From Aequorivita iocasae (lineage in GTDB: Bacteria; Bacteroidota; Bacteroidia; Flavobacteriales; Flavobacteriaceae): a DNA stretch of 64,000 bases. The position numbers and the translations under genes are program-made. The stretch lies in NCBI RefSeq assembly GCF_016757735.1, contig NZ_CP068439.1:3064001-3128000 (forward strand). The letters run 5' to 3'. Positions within the stretch are counted from its first letter, which is position 1; every line of letters starts with the position of its first letter. Of the stretch, positions 34,355 through 41,907 are shown piece by piece. The notes under the pieces are model-generated. The model was not told the origin of the DNA, did not search any database, and saw only the letters and a program-made list of their open reading frames with translations.

Positions 34355-35239
34355 TTAAGCCCTCTGTTTCAGTTTTACGTTTTTTCGCAAGTATGATTTA
34401 ATGTTAGTTTCGTTTTGTAATTCCCTTTTCTTTAAGAGAATTATTTGATTAGCATTTTCTATATAATTGAAATTGATATTGGCATACTTTAAAATCGACA
34501 TCCTAATTTTATATTTTCTGCTATCGGCAATAAATTTATATCGACTTAAATTCATAAAGGCCGTCTCATACTTTATGTAAAGCACTGTAAAGTAAATTAA
34601 AGGTACAAAGAGAAGTGTGAAAATGGGTGGGAGTAGAATGGACTTTAAATTGCTTAATGTAAAGAATTCAGAATAATTGGTTGTCAATTTATATATACTA
34701 TAAATTAAAATTGCAAATCCAGTAATTGTAAGTATGCCTTTTAATAGTTCTGCAATAATCTTTGTATTTGGATCCTCTTTTTTCAGTTCTGCAACTACTG
34801 ATAAAAGTGAAATAAAAGATACAATCGGAATTAATATTAGCTCCCCAACGAGTGAGAAATTATAAAATCCAATAATAAATTCAATTATAATGGTTAACGA
34901 AAGTGCCGTTAAAATTACCGTGGCAAAGTCTTTATAGGTTTTTAGATTATTAGAATTGAAAAACAATACAATTCCCGTGGTTAGAAACCAATAAGTAAAA
35001 TCTTTATAAAGCGAAAATTCCCATATAGCATACTTATTTAAAAGACTTATAATTATACTAAAATAAACTCCGAATGTAATGTAGAATGGAATGAATTTTT
35101 TAGAGAATAATGCCTTTATTACACTCATTAATTTTCCAAAACTTCCTTTTGCTTTAATTATCAAAAATGTAAAAATTATTAATGTCCAAATTATTATGGA
35201 AATTTCTCTATTGGAAAGTAGTTTGAAAAATTCTAACAT
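34355..35239 (-). CDS. Polytopic membrane protein, unknown
   Basis: A 294-residue protein with about seven hydrophobic segments spread over residues 10-220, and a soluble, basic C-terminal tail of about 70 residues (MSILKYANINFNYIENANQI and onward). It has no recognised family motif. It could be a pore-forming or membrane-disturbing effector, as other cargo genes, or a transporter-like protein. It is a single-gene module beginning at ATG 35239. Confidence 0.65.
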   Translation of the reverse strand: MLEFFKLLSNREISIIIWTLIIFTFLIIKAKGSFGKLMSVIKALFSKKFIPFYITFGVYFSIIISLLNKYAIWEFSLYKDFTYWFLTTGIVLFFNSNNLKTYKDFATVILTALSLTIIIEFIIGFYNFSLVGELILIPIVSFISLLSVVAELKKEDPNTKIIAELLKGILTITGFAILIYSIYKLTTNYSEFFTLSNLKSILLPPIFTLLFVPLIYFTVLYIKYETAFMNLSRYKFIADSRKYKIRMSILKYANINFNYIENANQIILLKKRELQNETNIKSYLRKNVKLKQRA

Positions 35240-35303
35240 TATTAATTGCTAGGATAATTGCATATATATTTCACCTGTACCCAATCAAATTTCTAATCAT
35301 CCA

Positions 35304-35527
35304 TTTCAAATATAAGTCAAGCGTAGATACCATCATTACGGAGAACAGTAACAGTAGGCATTTTAACCGCGGATAATACCAAATATAAAGTTTTTTGCTA
35401 AATAAAACCGCTATCTATTTCAATTTTAGAAGATACTCAAAAAAACAAAGCCGCTCAACGCGGCTTATGTGGTTTTTTAAAAAATCTAAGGGTTGTGCAG
35501 CGGTTATTGATGTGGGCGGTAGTTTTT
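35304..35527 (+). repeat. Cassette-junction element, most complete copy
   Basis: Hairpin module (TACCATCATTACGGAGAACA, then GTAACAGTAGGCATTTTAAC), AAACCGCTATCTATTTC spacer, the GC hairpin AAGCCGCTCAACGCGGCTT at 35448-35466 with T tail, then the core GGTTGTGCAGCGGTTATTGA and TGTGGGCGGTAGTTTTT. It reaches the stop codon region of the HNH gene. Confidence 0.75.
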
Positions 35528-36302
35528 ATTTATTAAATTCAAATTTTTCATCTCCAACCTCGAAAGTTGTTTTAAATCCATTTTGGATAAATTTCATTCC
35601 TAGGTCAAATGGTTCTTTCGCATTTTTTCCTTTAAATGACACATAAGTCTCAGCTGTTTCATAAAAAACCATTCTCAATGCAATTAGTCCAAAATTATCT
35701 GGTTTAAGGAATTGATAATAAAAAACTTTTGGATTCTCACCTTTAATTTCTCTATTCGATTCATATTCTAACTCAAAACTCTTTTTGAGCATTTTTTTGA
35801 ACGTCTGCATATTTTCGTCCGCATATTCAATAAATTCTAAGACCATTTTTATTTCTCCTTCAAATCTTTCTTCGAACTCTTGATAATAAAGTCCGTAAGC
35901 GATATGTTCTAAACAATCAATAAGTCTTTCAGTATTCGGATTTCCTATTGAGACCAGTCGAAATTTTCCATCTGTTGTTTTGATTTTTGCATATTTATGA
36001 TTTCTCAAAATTTGCTTTTCTATAAAATCTTTATTTTTTCTTTTTAATGACCTGTTGGCTTTAGTTATTTGATGGAAATTTCCAACAGGATTATTTTTCA
36101 TTAAACCTGATAAAGACAATAAAAGAAATTCGTCATCGTCTGATTTTTTCGAATTGTGAACATCGCAGGAAGGAACTGTAATTAAATCTTTTCTATAATT
36201 AATTCCCTTTGTATCTTTCATTTCAGGAAATAAGCAAATCGGTGGAACGTGCTCTCTAGAAGTCGCTTTTCGTTCACATTTATAGCATATTTCCTTGTTC
36301 AT
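35526..36302 (-). CDS. HNH endonuclease-like protein
   Basis: A 258-residue soluble protein. The N-terminus shows a Zn-HNH-type fold: C6 and C9 in CYKC, H18 in SREHVPPICLF, and C46-x-x-H49-N50 in VPSCDVHNSKKSDDDEF. These are the metal and catalytic positions of HNH nucleases, so it may cut DNA or RNA. The remaining 200 residues have no recognised domain and may sense a trigger. It is a single-gene module and fits the defence-like theme of the array. Confidence 0.7.
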   Translation of the reverse strand: MNKEICYKCERKATSREHVPPICLFPEMKDTKGINYRKDLITVPSCDVHNSKKSDDDEFLLLSLSGLMKNNPVGNFHQITKANRSLKRKNKDFIEKQILRNHKYAKIKTTDGKFRLVSIGNPNTERLIDCLEHIAYGLYYQEFEERFEGEIKMVLEFIEYADENMQTFKKMLKKSFELEYESNREIKGENPKVFYYQFLKPDNFGLIALRMVFYETAETYVSFKGKNAKEPFDLGMKFIQNGFKTTFEVGDEKFEFNK

Positions 36303-36664
36303 TGTTCAATTCGTGTTCCTTTGTTCAAATTACTGGCAACTTGTTTATACTCCCACCTCTATTGGGTTGAGCCCATCAGTCTGTTTAGCTATGCCCAAGT
36401 TATTAAAAAAATTTCTTTGTATAGTTTCAAATATAAAGCAAACAAAAACCCACCCATTAAGGAAAACCATAAGAGTGGATTTTTAATCGGAGAGAACATA
36501 AAGTTATTGATATTTTATTATATCACTTTAGTACAATTTTCAAAAATTAAAATAAAATCTATACTTTTTTAAGGAGTAATAAAGAGATTATAAAATAAGA
36601 ATGAAATATTTAATATTTCTATTTCGGACCTTATAAAAGAAAATTTATTAAAACGGAGGTTCGT
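36303..36664. other. Intergenic region with the last junction element
   Basis: The hairpin module at 36420-36503 is listed separately. The remaining sequence (36504-36664) is AT-rich without a gene. The junction family is not seen beyond this point. Confidence 0.55.
36420..36503 (+). repeat. Cassette-junction element, terminal hairpin module
   Basis: AACCCACCCATTAAGG, AAAA, CCATAAGAGTGGATT then TTTAATCGGAGAGAAC, preceded by TTTCTTTGTATAGTTTCAAA, which also precedes the copy at 27230. No core follows. Confidence 0.7.
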
Positions 36665-36988
36665 CTATATTTTTCGTGTTTTTTTAAATTTTTCTACATC
36701 TGCTTCAGTAATACTGTCATATTTTTTGGCAAAGTCGGATAAAGTATATCCCATAGCTTTAACAATTAAAAAAACGGTGGTCGAGTTCGGACCTGTGATC
36801 GATTTAGCATTAAAAGCATCTGAAACTGTTGCTTTTCTGATATCAGCTTCTACGGCTATTCTATTATAGCTTTCAATAATTTGTTCATTTGTCTTATTAA
36901 TGGGGCTGAATTTTTTGCTAGTTTCAAGCAAACTAATTAGGGTAATTGCGATTTGAATTTTAATAACTTGAATTAGTTCCTTTTTCAT
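36665..36988 (-). CDS. Putative helix-turn-helix transcriptional regulator
   Basis: A 107-residue protein whose middle section (EADIRKATVSDAFNAKSITG then TTVFLIVKAMGYTLSDFAKK) fits an XRE-type helix-turn-helix. The first 30 residues (MKKELIQVIKIQIAITLISL) form an amphipathic helix. It is divergent from the following block and may control the adjacent perfect palindrome (37015-37046), or itself. It has no junction element at its 5' side. Confidence 0.7.
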   Translation of the reverse strand: MKKELIQVIKIQIAITLISLLETSKKFSPINKTNEQIIESYNRIAVEADIRKATVSDAFNAKSITGPNSTTVFLIVKAMGYTLSDFAKKYDSITEADVEKFKKTRKI

Positions 36989-37014
36989 TTACGCAATTAA
37001 GTATTTCTCAAATA

Positions 37015-37046
37015 ATTTATCGGTACGCTTTGGCGTACCGATAAAT
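37015..37046. promoter_or_regulatory. Perfect inverted repeat upstream of the HTH gene
   Basis: ATTTATCGGTACGC, loop TTTG, and its exact complement. It lies 26 bases upstream of the HTH gene start. It could be the operator of that regulator, or a bidirectional terminator; there is no clear T tail on the HTH side. Confidence 0.6.
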
Positions 37047-37064
37047 TTTAGTATATTTGATTTT

Positions 37065-37099
37065 GTATCTGAATATTTTAGATACATATTATATTTTTG
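37065..37099 (+). promoter_or_regulatory. Promoter with palindrome, facing the peptide ORF
   Basis: TATTTTTG at 37092-37099 is an exact -7 element. Just upstream GTATCTGAATATTTTAGATA (37065-37084, completed by C) is a palindrome with GTATCT/AGATAC arms, placed where a regulator would act. A second small hairpin, TTCTAAA-CTT-TTTAGAA, follows at 37109-37125. Confidence 0.5.
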
Positions 37100-37134
37100 C
37101 GAAAGCATTTCTAAACTTTTTAGAAGCATTCGCT

Positions 37135-37260
37135 TTGAATCTCGATCTGAAAACTGGTAATTTTTACGTGTACGAGATGATAAGCAAGGATGCTCACGAC
37201 CCGGGCGTGGGCTCTCTTATCTGTACACAGGCATACCAGTGCCCCAGGTCGATAAGTTGA
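37135..37260 (+). CDS. Candidate small peptide with FNLDL-like leader and Cys-containing tail
   Basis: The frame after the -7 element reads (TTG start at 37135) MNLDLKTGNFYVYEMISKDA and then HDPGVGSLICTQAYQCPRSI S, 41 residues. LNLDL resembles the FNLDL box of class I lanthipeptide leaders, and SLICTQAYQC has Ser, Thr and Cys spaced as in lanthipeptide cores. No dehydratase or cyclase is in the window, there is no ATG before residue 15, and the DNA has partial stems (GTGGGC/GCCCAC, CTTATC/GATAAG), so it may instead be structured RNA or a remnant. Weak call. Confidence 0.25.
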   Translation: MNLDLKTGNFYVYEMISKDAHDPGVGSLICTQAYQCPRSIS

Positions 37261-37508
37261 GTTCCGCGCCCACCTATTTTAGGTACCGCGTATCTTATTT
37301 TTCAACTTTATTTTTCAAAGCATCCGTTTTCAGTTTTGTTTAGGAGTTTTTGCAATGTCATTGAGTTCGTAGTGACCGCAAGGCAATATCCATTAGATTG
37401 CCGCGCTGCGCTCGCAATGACAAAAAAATGACCCGCTCCAAAGTTTTTGCACGACCGTAGGAGCAGGCCAGTAGTTAAAATTAATTCAAACTTAACTGAT
37501 GCAAAATT
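37261..37508. other. Intergenic leader of the SusC gene
   Basis: It includes a REP-like element (37357-37421) and a stretch with GCACGACCGTAGGAGCAGGC just before the SusC start. No gene is seen. Confidence 0.45.
37357..37421. repeat. REP-like palindromic element
   Basis: GTCATTGAG at the left and CGCAATGAC at the right are inverse ends; the interior GCGCTGCGCTCGC is GC-rich in an AT-rich setting. This type of 60-70 bp palindrome is dispersed in many flavobacterial genomes. Confidence 0.6.
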
Positions 37509-40490
37509 ATGAAAAATAAGTACAGGGGCTACTATGCCCTGCCCTTATCTTTTGCCCTACTCTGGGCATTAAGCGCTCCCCTAACCTCACAAAACGGCTC
37601 CCCTCCCATTTCGGGCATTGTAACTGATGCCAATGGACCACTTGGGGGCGTAAATATTATAGTAAAAAATACTTCTCGCGGTACGCAGAGTGATGTGGAT
37701 GGGCATTATGAAATAACCACCAAAAGTTCGGATACTGTTGTGTTTAGCTATCTCGGTTATAAGACGCAAGAAGTTGCAGTAGGCAGTGGCAGTATTCTGA
37801 ATGTAACTATGCAACCTGATGCTACTGCTTTGGATGCTGTGGTTATCAATGCGGGGTATTATAAGGTTACTGATAGGGAGAAGACTGGAAGTATTTCGCG
37901 GGTAACTGCTGAGGAAATCGGCACCCAGCCTATCAACAATCCTTTGGCCGCCCTTCAGGGAAGATTGGCCGGTGTCGACATTGTGGAAACATCTGGTGTG
38001 CCAGGGAGTGGTTTTCAAGTCCGTATCCGCGGTCAGGGAAGTATATTTGCAGGAAATGAGCCGCTATATATAATTGACGGTATTCCCTACGACGGCCAAT
38101 CCTTGGGTTCCCAAAGTGCTGCGGGGTCTATAATTCCAAGTGGCGATATAAGTCCTTTAAACGCTATTAATCCTAATTCCATTGAAAGTATCGAAGTACT
38201 CAAGGATGCTGATGCCACTGCCATTTATGGTTCCCGTGGTGCCAATGGGGTGGTACTAATTACCACCAAAAAAGGAAAGGCTGGAAAAACTAGGTTTACC
38301 ATTGGCAGTGGTACCGGTATAGCACAAATCACAAAAAAGTTTGAGCTGCTTAGTACAAAGCAGTATTTGGAAATGCGGCAGGAAGCATATGCCAATGACG
38401 GTATTTCGGATTATCCAGATACGGCCTATGATATTAATGGTACTTGGGAACAAAATAGATATACCGATTGGCAAGAAGTTCTTATAGGCGGTACAGCCGC
38501 TACGCGTTTTTTAAATGCTGCCATCTCTGGAGGAAATCAAGATACTCAATTTTTACTACAGGGCAGCTATCAAAATGAGACCAGCGTATATCCCGGCGAC
38601 TTCAACTACGACCGTGTAAGCATAAATTCAAATTTACAGCATAACAGTAAGGACGGGAGATTCCATTTTGCTCTAACCACAGCCTATACCATAGAGGAGA
38701 ATTTGCTACCTGGTGCCGACCTATCCGGCGCAGCCCTTCGACTTGCGCCCAATGCTCCTGCCCTCTATAACGAACAGGGAGACTTGAATTGGGAAAACAG
38801 TACGTGGACAAATCCGCTAGCGCAACTGCAAGGAGCGTATAATAACAATTCCAAAACCTTATTGGGCAACACAGTACTGGAATACGAAATATTTAAAAAC
38901 CTGGATGTAAAATTGCAAACGGGCTACAGGCACACCAATTTCGAAAGTAATAACAAAATTCCACATACTATATACGATCCTGCCTTTGGGCTGGATAGTA
39001 GTGTCTCCCAATCTTATCTCCATACGGGAACCCATACCTCCTTTATTACTGAACCACAGCTAAACTGGACACTAAATAGGGCGAACCACCAATGGGATGC
39101 GCTGGTGGGAGCTACCTTTCAGGCGCAAAAAACCGAACAGCTTACCTTGCTTGGCTATGGTTTTGCCAATAATGGGTTTCTGGAAAACCTTAGCGCTGCG
39201 AATACGCTCATTATTTTAAATGAAAACAGTTACCAATATAAATACCAGTCCTTCTTTGCAAGGTTGAACTATTCCTTTAAGAAACAACTATTTCTAAACA
39301 TCACCGCAAGGCGCGACGGTTCCAGTAGGTTCAGTGATTCCCACAGATATGGAAATTTTGGAGCCATAGGTGCCGCTTGGATCTTCTCAGAAAATTTGGA
39401 TTGGGACTGGCTAAGTTTCGGAAAACTTAGGGGAAGTTATGGTATTACGGGCAACGACCAGATATCCGATTACCAATACCTACAGAACTATCTTTTGACG
39501 GACCATACCTATAATGGCAATATTGGTTTGCAGCCCGCACGGATATACAACCCGAATTACCAATGGGAGGAAAATGAAAAAAAGGAAGCCGCCTTCGAAA
39601 TGGGATTATTGAAAGGAGCAGTGGAAATGACCATTGCCTATTATAACAATCGTTCTTCCAATCAGCTTATTGATTATGCCCTACCGGGAACTACGGGTTT
39701 TCCTTCCGTTCAAGCAAATTTGCAGGCAATCGTAGAAAATTCCGGCTTTGAATTTGAGCTGTCCACGGAATGGATTCACAAAGAAAATTTCAAATGGACC
39801 AGTGCCTTAAACCTTTCCCTACCAAAAAATAAGCTCATAGCGTTTCCTGACCTTGAAAATTCTACCTATGCCAATCAATTTGTGATAGGGGAATCTATAA
39901 ACATCCTAAAACTCTATAACAATACGGGCGTGAACCCAGAAACGGGATTGTATGAATTTGAGGATTACAATGGGGACGGTGCTATTTCCGGTACAGAGGA
40001 TAGACAGTATCTGGTAGACCTTACGCCTAAAGTTTTAGCCGGTCTCTCCAATTCATTGGACTACCGCAACTGGTCCTTCCATATGTTTTTTCAATATGTA
40101 AAGAAAGATGCCTTCAATGAATATTTTGGCACCGAACCTCCTGGAACCATGAGCAATCAACCCATTGGGGTTATGGATAGATGGCAGAACGTGGGAGATA
40201 TTTCACGAATCCAACGATTTACAAGCGGGGCTGACAATGAAGCTTACACCGCACATTCCCGCTTCGTTCAAAGCAATGGCATTATTTCCGATGCATCTTT
40301 TTTACGTTTAAAATCCCTGTCCATCTCATATAACCTTCCCCTGGGATTAGATACTACTTCCTGTAAAATATCATTACTCGGGCAGAACCTTTTGACCTTT
40401 ACCGATTTTAAGGGAGGGGATCCCGAACAGACAAAGGGGTTTCTGCCTCCTCTGAGAAGGATATCCCTCCAGCTACAAATTCAATTATAA
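37509..40490 (+). CDS. SusC/RagA-family TonB-dependent outer-membrane transporter
   Basis: A 993-residue outer-membrane protein. The N-terminal signal peptide is followed by a carboxypeptidase-regulatory-like domain (about residues 34-110), then the plug (NPLAALQGRLAGVDIVETSG, LYIIDGIPYDG, and the marker SIEVLKDADATAIYGSRGAN), then a 22-strand barrel ending in an aromatic C-terminus (RRISLQLQIQL). It has no STN domain, so no anti-sigma signalling. It should import an oligomer (glycan or peptide) with the SusD-like protein 17 bases downstream. The S9 peptidase following suggests a peptide ligand (inference). Confidence 0.93.
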   Translation: MKNKYRGYYALPLSFALLWALSAPLTSQNGSPPISGIVTDANGPLGGVNIIVKNTSRGTQSDVDGHYEITTKSSDTVVFSYLGYKTQEVAVGSGSILNVTMQPDATALDAVVINAGYYKVTDREKTGSISRVTAEEIGTQPINNPLAALQGRLAGVDIVETSGVPGSGFQVRIRGQGSIFAGNEPLYIIDGIPYDGQSLGSQSAAGSIIPSGDISPLNAINPNSIESIEVLKDADATAIYGSRGANGVVLITTKKGKAGKTRFTIGSGTGIAQITKKFELLSTKQYLEMRQEAYANDGISDYPDTAYDINGTWEQNRYTDWQEVLIGGTAATRFLNAAISGGNQDTQFLLQGSYQNETSVYPGDFNYDRVSINSNLQHNSKDGRFHFALTTAYTIEENLLPGADLSGAALRLAPNAPALYNEQGDLNWENSTWTNPLAQLQGAYNNNSKTLLGNTVLEYEIFKNLDVKLQTGYRHTNFESNNKIPHTIYDPAFGLDSSVSQSYLHTGTHTSFITEPQLNWTLNRANHQWDALVGATFQAQKTEQLTLLGYGFANNGFLENLSAANTLIILNENSYQYKYQSFFARLNYSFKKQLFLNITARRDGSSRFSDSHRYGNFGAIGAAWIFSENLDWDWLSFGKLRGSYGITGNDQISDYQYLQNYLLTDHTYNGNIGLQPARIYNPNYQWEENEKKEAAFEMGLLKGAVEMTIAYYNNRSSNQLIDYALPGTTGFPSVQANLQAIVENSGFEFELSTEWIHKENFKWTSALNLSLPKNKLIAFPDLENSTYANQFVIGESINILKLYNNTGVNPETGLYEFEDYNGDGAISGTEDRQYLVDLTPKVLAGLSNSLDYRNWSFHMFFQYVKKDAFNEYFGTEPPGTMSNQPIGVMDRWQNVGDISRIQRFTSGADNEAYTAHSRFVQSNGIISDASFLRLKSLSISYNLPLGLDTTSCKISLLGQNLLTFTDFKGGDPEQTKGFLPPLRRISLQLQIQL

Positions 40491-40506
40491 ATTTAAAAAT
40501 TTGAAA

Positions 40507-41907
40507 ATGAAATCATTCTTTAAATCATATCACTACCCTATTTTCCCGATAGTTATATCCTTCGTCCTTTTAGTATTCACGGGCTGTGAGGACTATTTGG
40601 AAGCTGAGGACCCCGTGGGCCAACTCAATACAACTACCGTATTTAATGATGAGAATACTGCCACGGCAGCTGTTACATCGCTGTATGGTCTGCTTAGGGA
40701 CCAAGTTCTGCTCACTGGAAATTCCAATGGCCTTGGCCCCTTGATGGGCCTGTATGCCGATAAAATGGATTACTACGGTACTCCGGGGGAAAGCACAGAA
40801 CATTTTTATACCCACCAAATAACCCCCGCCAACTTAATGGTCAAGGAGCTTTGGGATAATTCGTATCACCTAATTTACATGTGCAATGCAGCTATTGAAG
40901 GCCTAGAAAACTCCGAAAACCTTACAGAGGAAACTAAGGCACAGTTAGGTGGAGAGGCATTGGTGGTTAGGGCCATGGTCCATTTTTACCTTCTGAATCT
41001 TTTTGGTGATATTCCCTATATTCAAACAACTGATTACGAAACAAACACAAAGGTAAAACGTATGCCGGAGGCAGCTGTATACGATGCCCTAGTGACCGAC
41101 CTAATAAACGCAAAGAATCTGTTAGGACCCGATTATCCTTCAGGAGAAAGAATAAGGGCAAATAAATGGGTGGCCTCGGCTCTACTGGCACGCATCTATC
41201 TCTATATGGGGCAATGGCAATTGGCGGAGGAGGAAAGTTCCCTATTGGTAAACCAGCAGTCAGTGTTTATTCTTGAACCCAATCCTGAAAACGTATTCCT
41301 TAAGGATAGTAGCGGTGCTATTCTGCAACTGAAACCAATAAATGAAGGCGACAATACCTTGGAAGGTGCCACCTATATATTTACTGCGCCACCCCCTCCT
41401 TTCGCTGCCCTAAACAATTCCCTTGTGGAGAATATGGATCCTATGGACCTAAGAAAACAGTATTGGATAGGGGAAGTTAGTGATGGCTCCAATACCTGGT
41501 ACTTTCCTTATAAGTACAAGCAGAACCTCAACACGGGGACAACTATGGAATACTCGATTGTTCTGCGTATTGCCGAACAATTCCTCATTAGGGCCGAAGC
41601 GCGATTGATGCAAGGAGACCTATCGGGAGCTAATGATGATCTGAACAGAATCCGTTCGCGGGCAGGACTCGACAGTATTACCTTTTCAACATCCGAAGCA
41701 ATTTTTGAAGCACTTATTAAAGAGCGGAATTTTGAGCTGTTTAGTGAATTTGGCCATCGCTGGTTCGATTTAAAGCGGTGGGGTCTAGCCAATAGCATTC
41801 TCGCTCCAATAAAACCCGGCTGGAAGGCTAGCAATATCCTGTTGCCTCTTCCAGAATCGGAACTTCTCCTGAATCCAAATCTCAAACCCCAAAATCCCGG
41901 CTACTAA
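40507..41907 (+). CDS. SusD/RagB-family lipoprotein
   Basis: A 466-residue surface lipoprotein from ATG 40507 (TTG at 40501 is less likely). The lipobox is VFTGC followed by EDYLE. SusD-like TPR features include ARIYLYMGQWQLAEEE and FLIRAEARLMQGDLSGANDD then the end KPGWKASNILLPLPESELLL and NPNLKPQNPGY. It is the lid of the adjacent SusC pore. Its stop overlaps the next start (TAATG), so the three genes are coupled. Confidence 0.93.
   Translation: MKSFFKSYHYPIFPIVISFVLLVFTGCEDYLEAEDPVGQLNTTTVFNDENTATAAVTSLYGLLRDQVLLTGNSNGLGPLMGLYADKMDYYGTPGESTEHFYTHQITPANLMVKELWDNSYHLIYMCNAAIEGLENSENLTEETKAQLGGEALVVRAMVHFYLLNLFGDIPYIQTTDYETNTKVKRMPEAAVYDALVTDLINAKNLLGPDYPSGERIRANKWVASALLARIYLYMGQWQLAEEESSLLVNQQSVFILEPNPENVFLKDSSGAILQLKPINEGDNTLEGATYIFTAPPPPFAALNNSLVENMDPMDLRKQYWIGEVSDGSNTWYFPYKYKQNLNTGTTMEYSIVLRIAEQFLIRAEARLMQGDLSGANDDLNRIRSRAGLDSITFSTSEAIFEALIKERNFELFSEFGHRWFDLKRWGLANSILAPIKPGWKASNILLPLPESELLLNPNLKPQNPGY

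Noticed and set aside
18556-36990. CRISPR array
   Set aside because: The repeats are few, 80-220 bases long, separated by genes and not by spacers of fixed size; no cas genes.
37057-37134. N-terminal part of the open frame before the peptide candidate
   Set aside because: It overlaps the promoter elements, so it cannot be translated from the transcript starting at 37105 or so.
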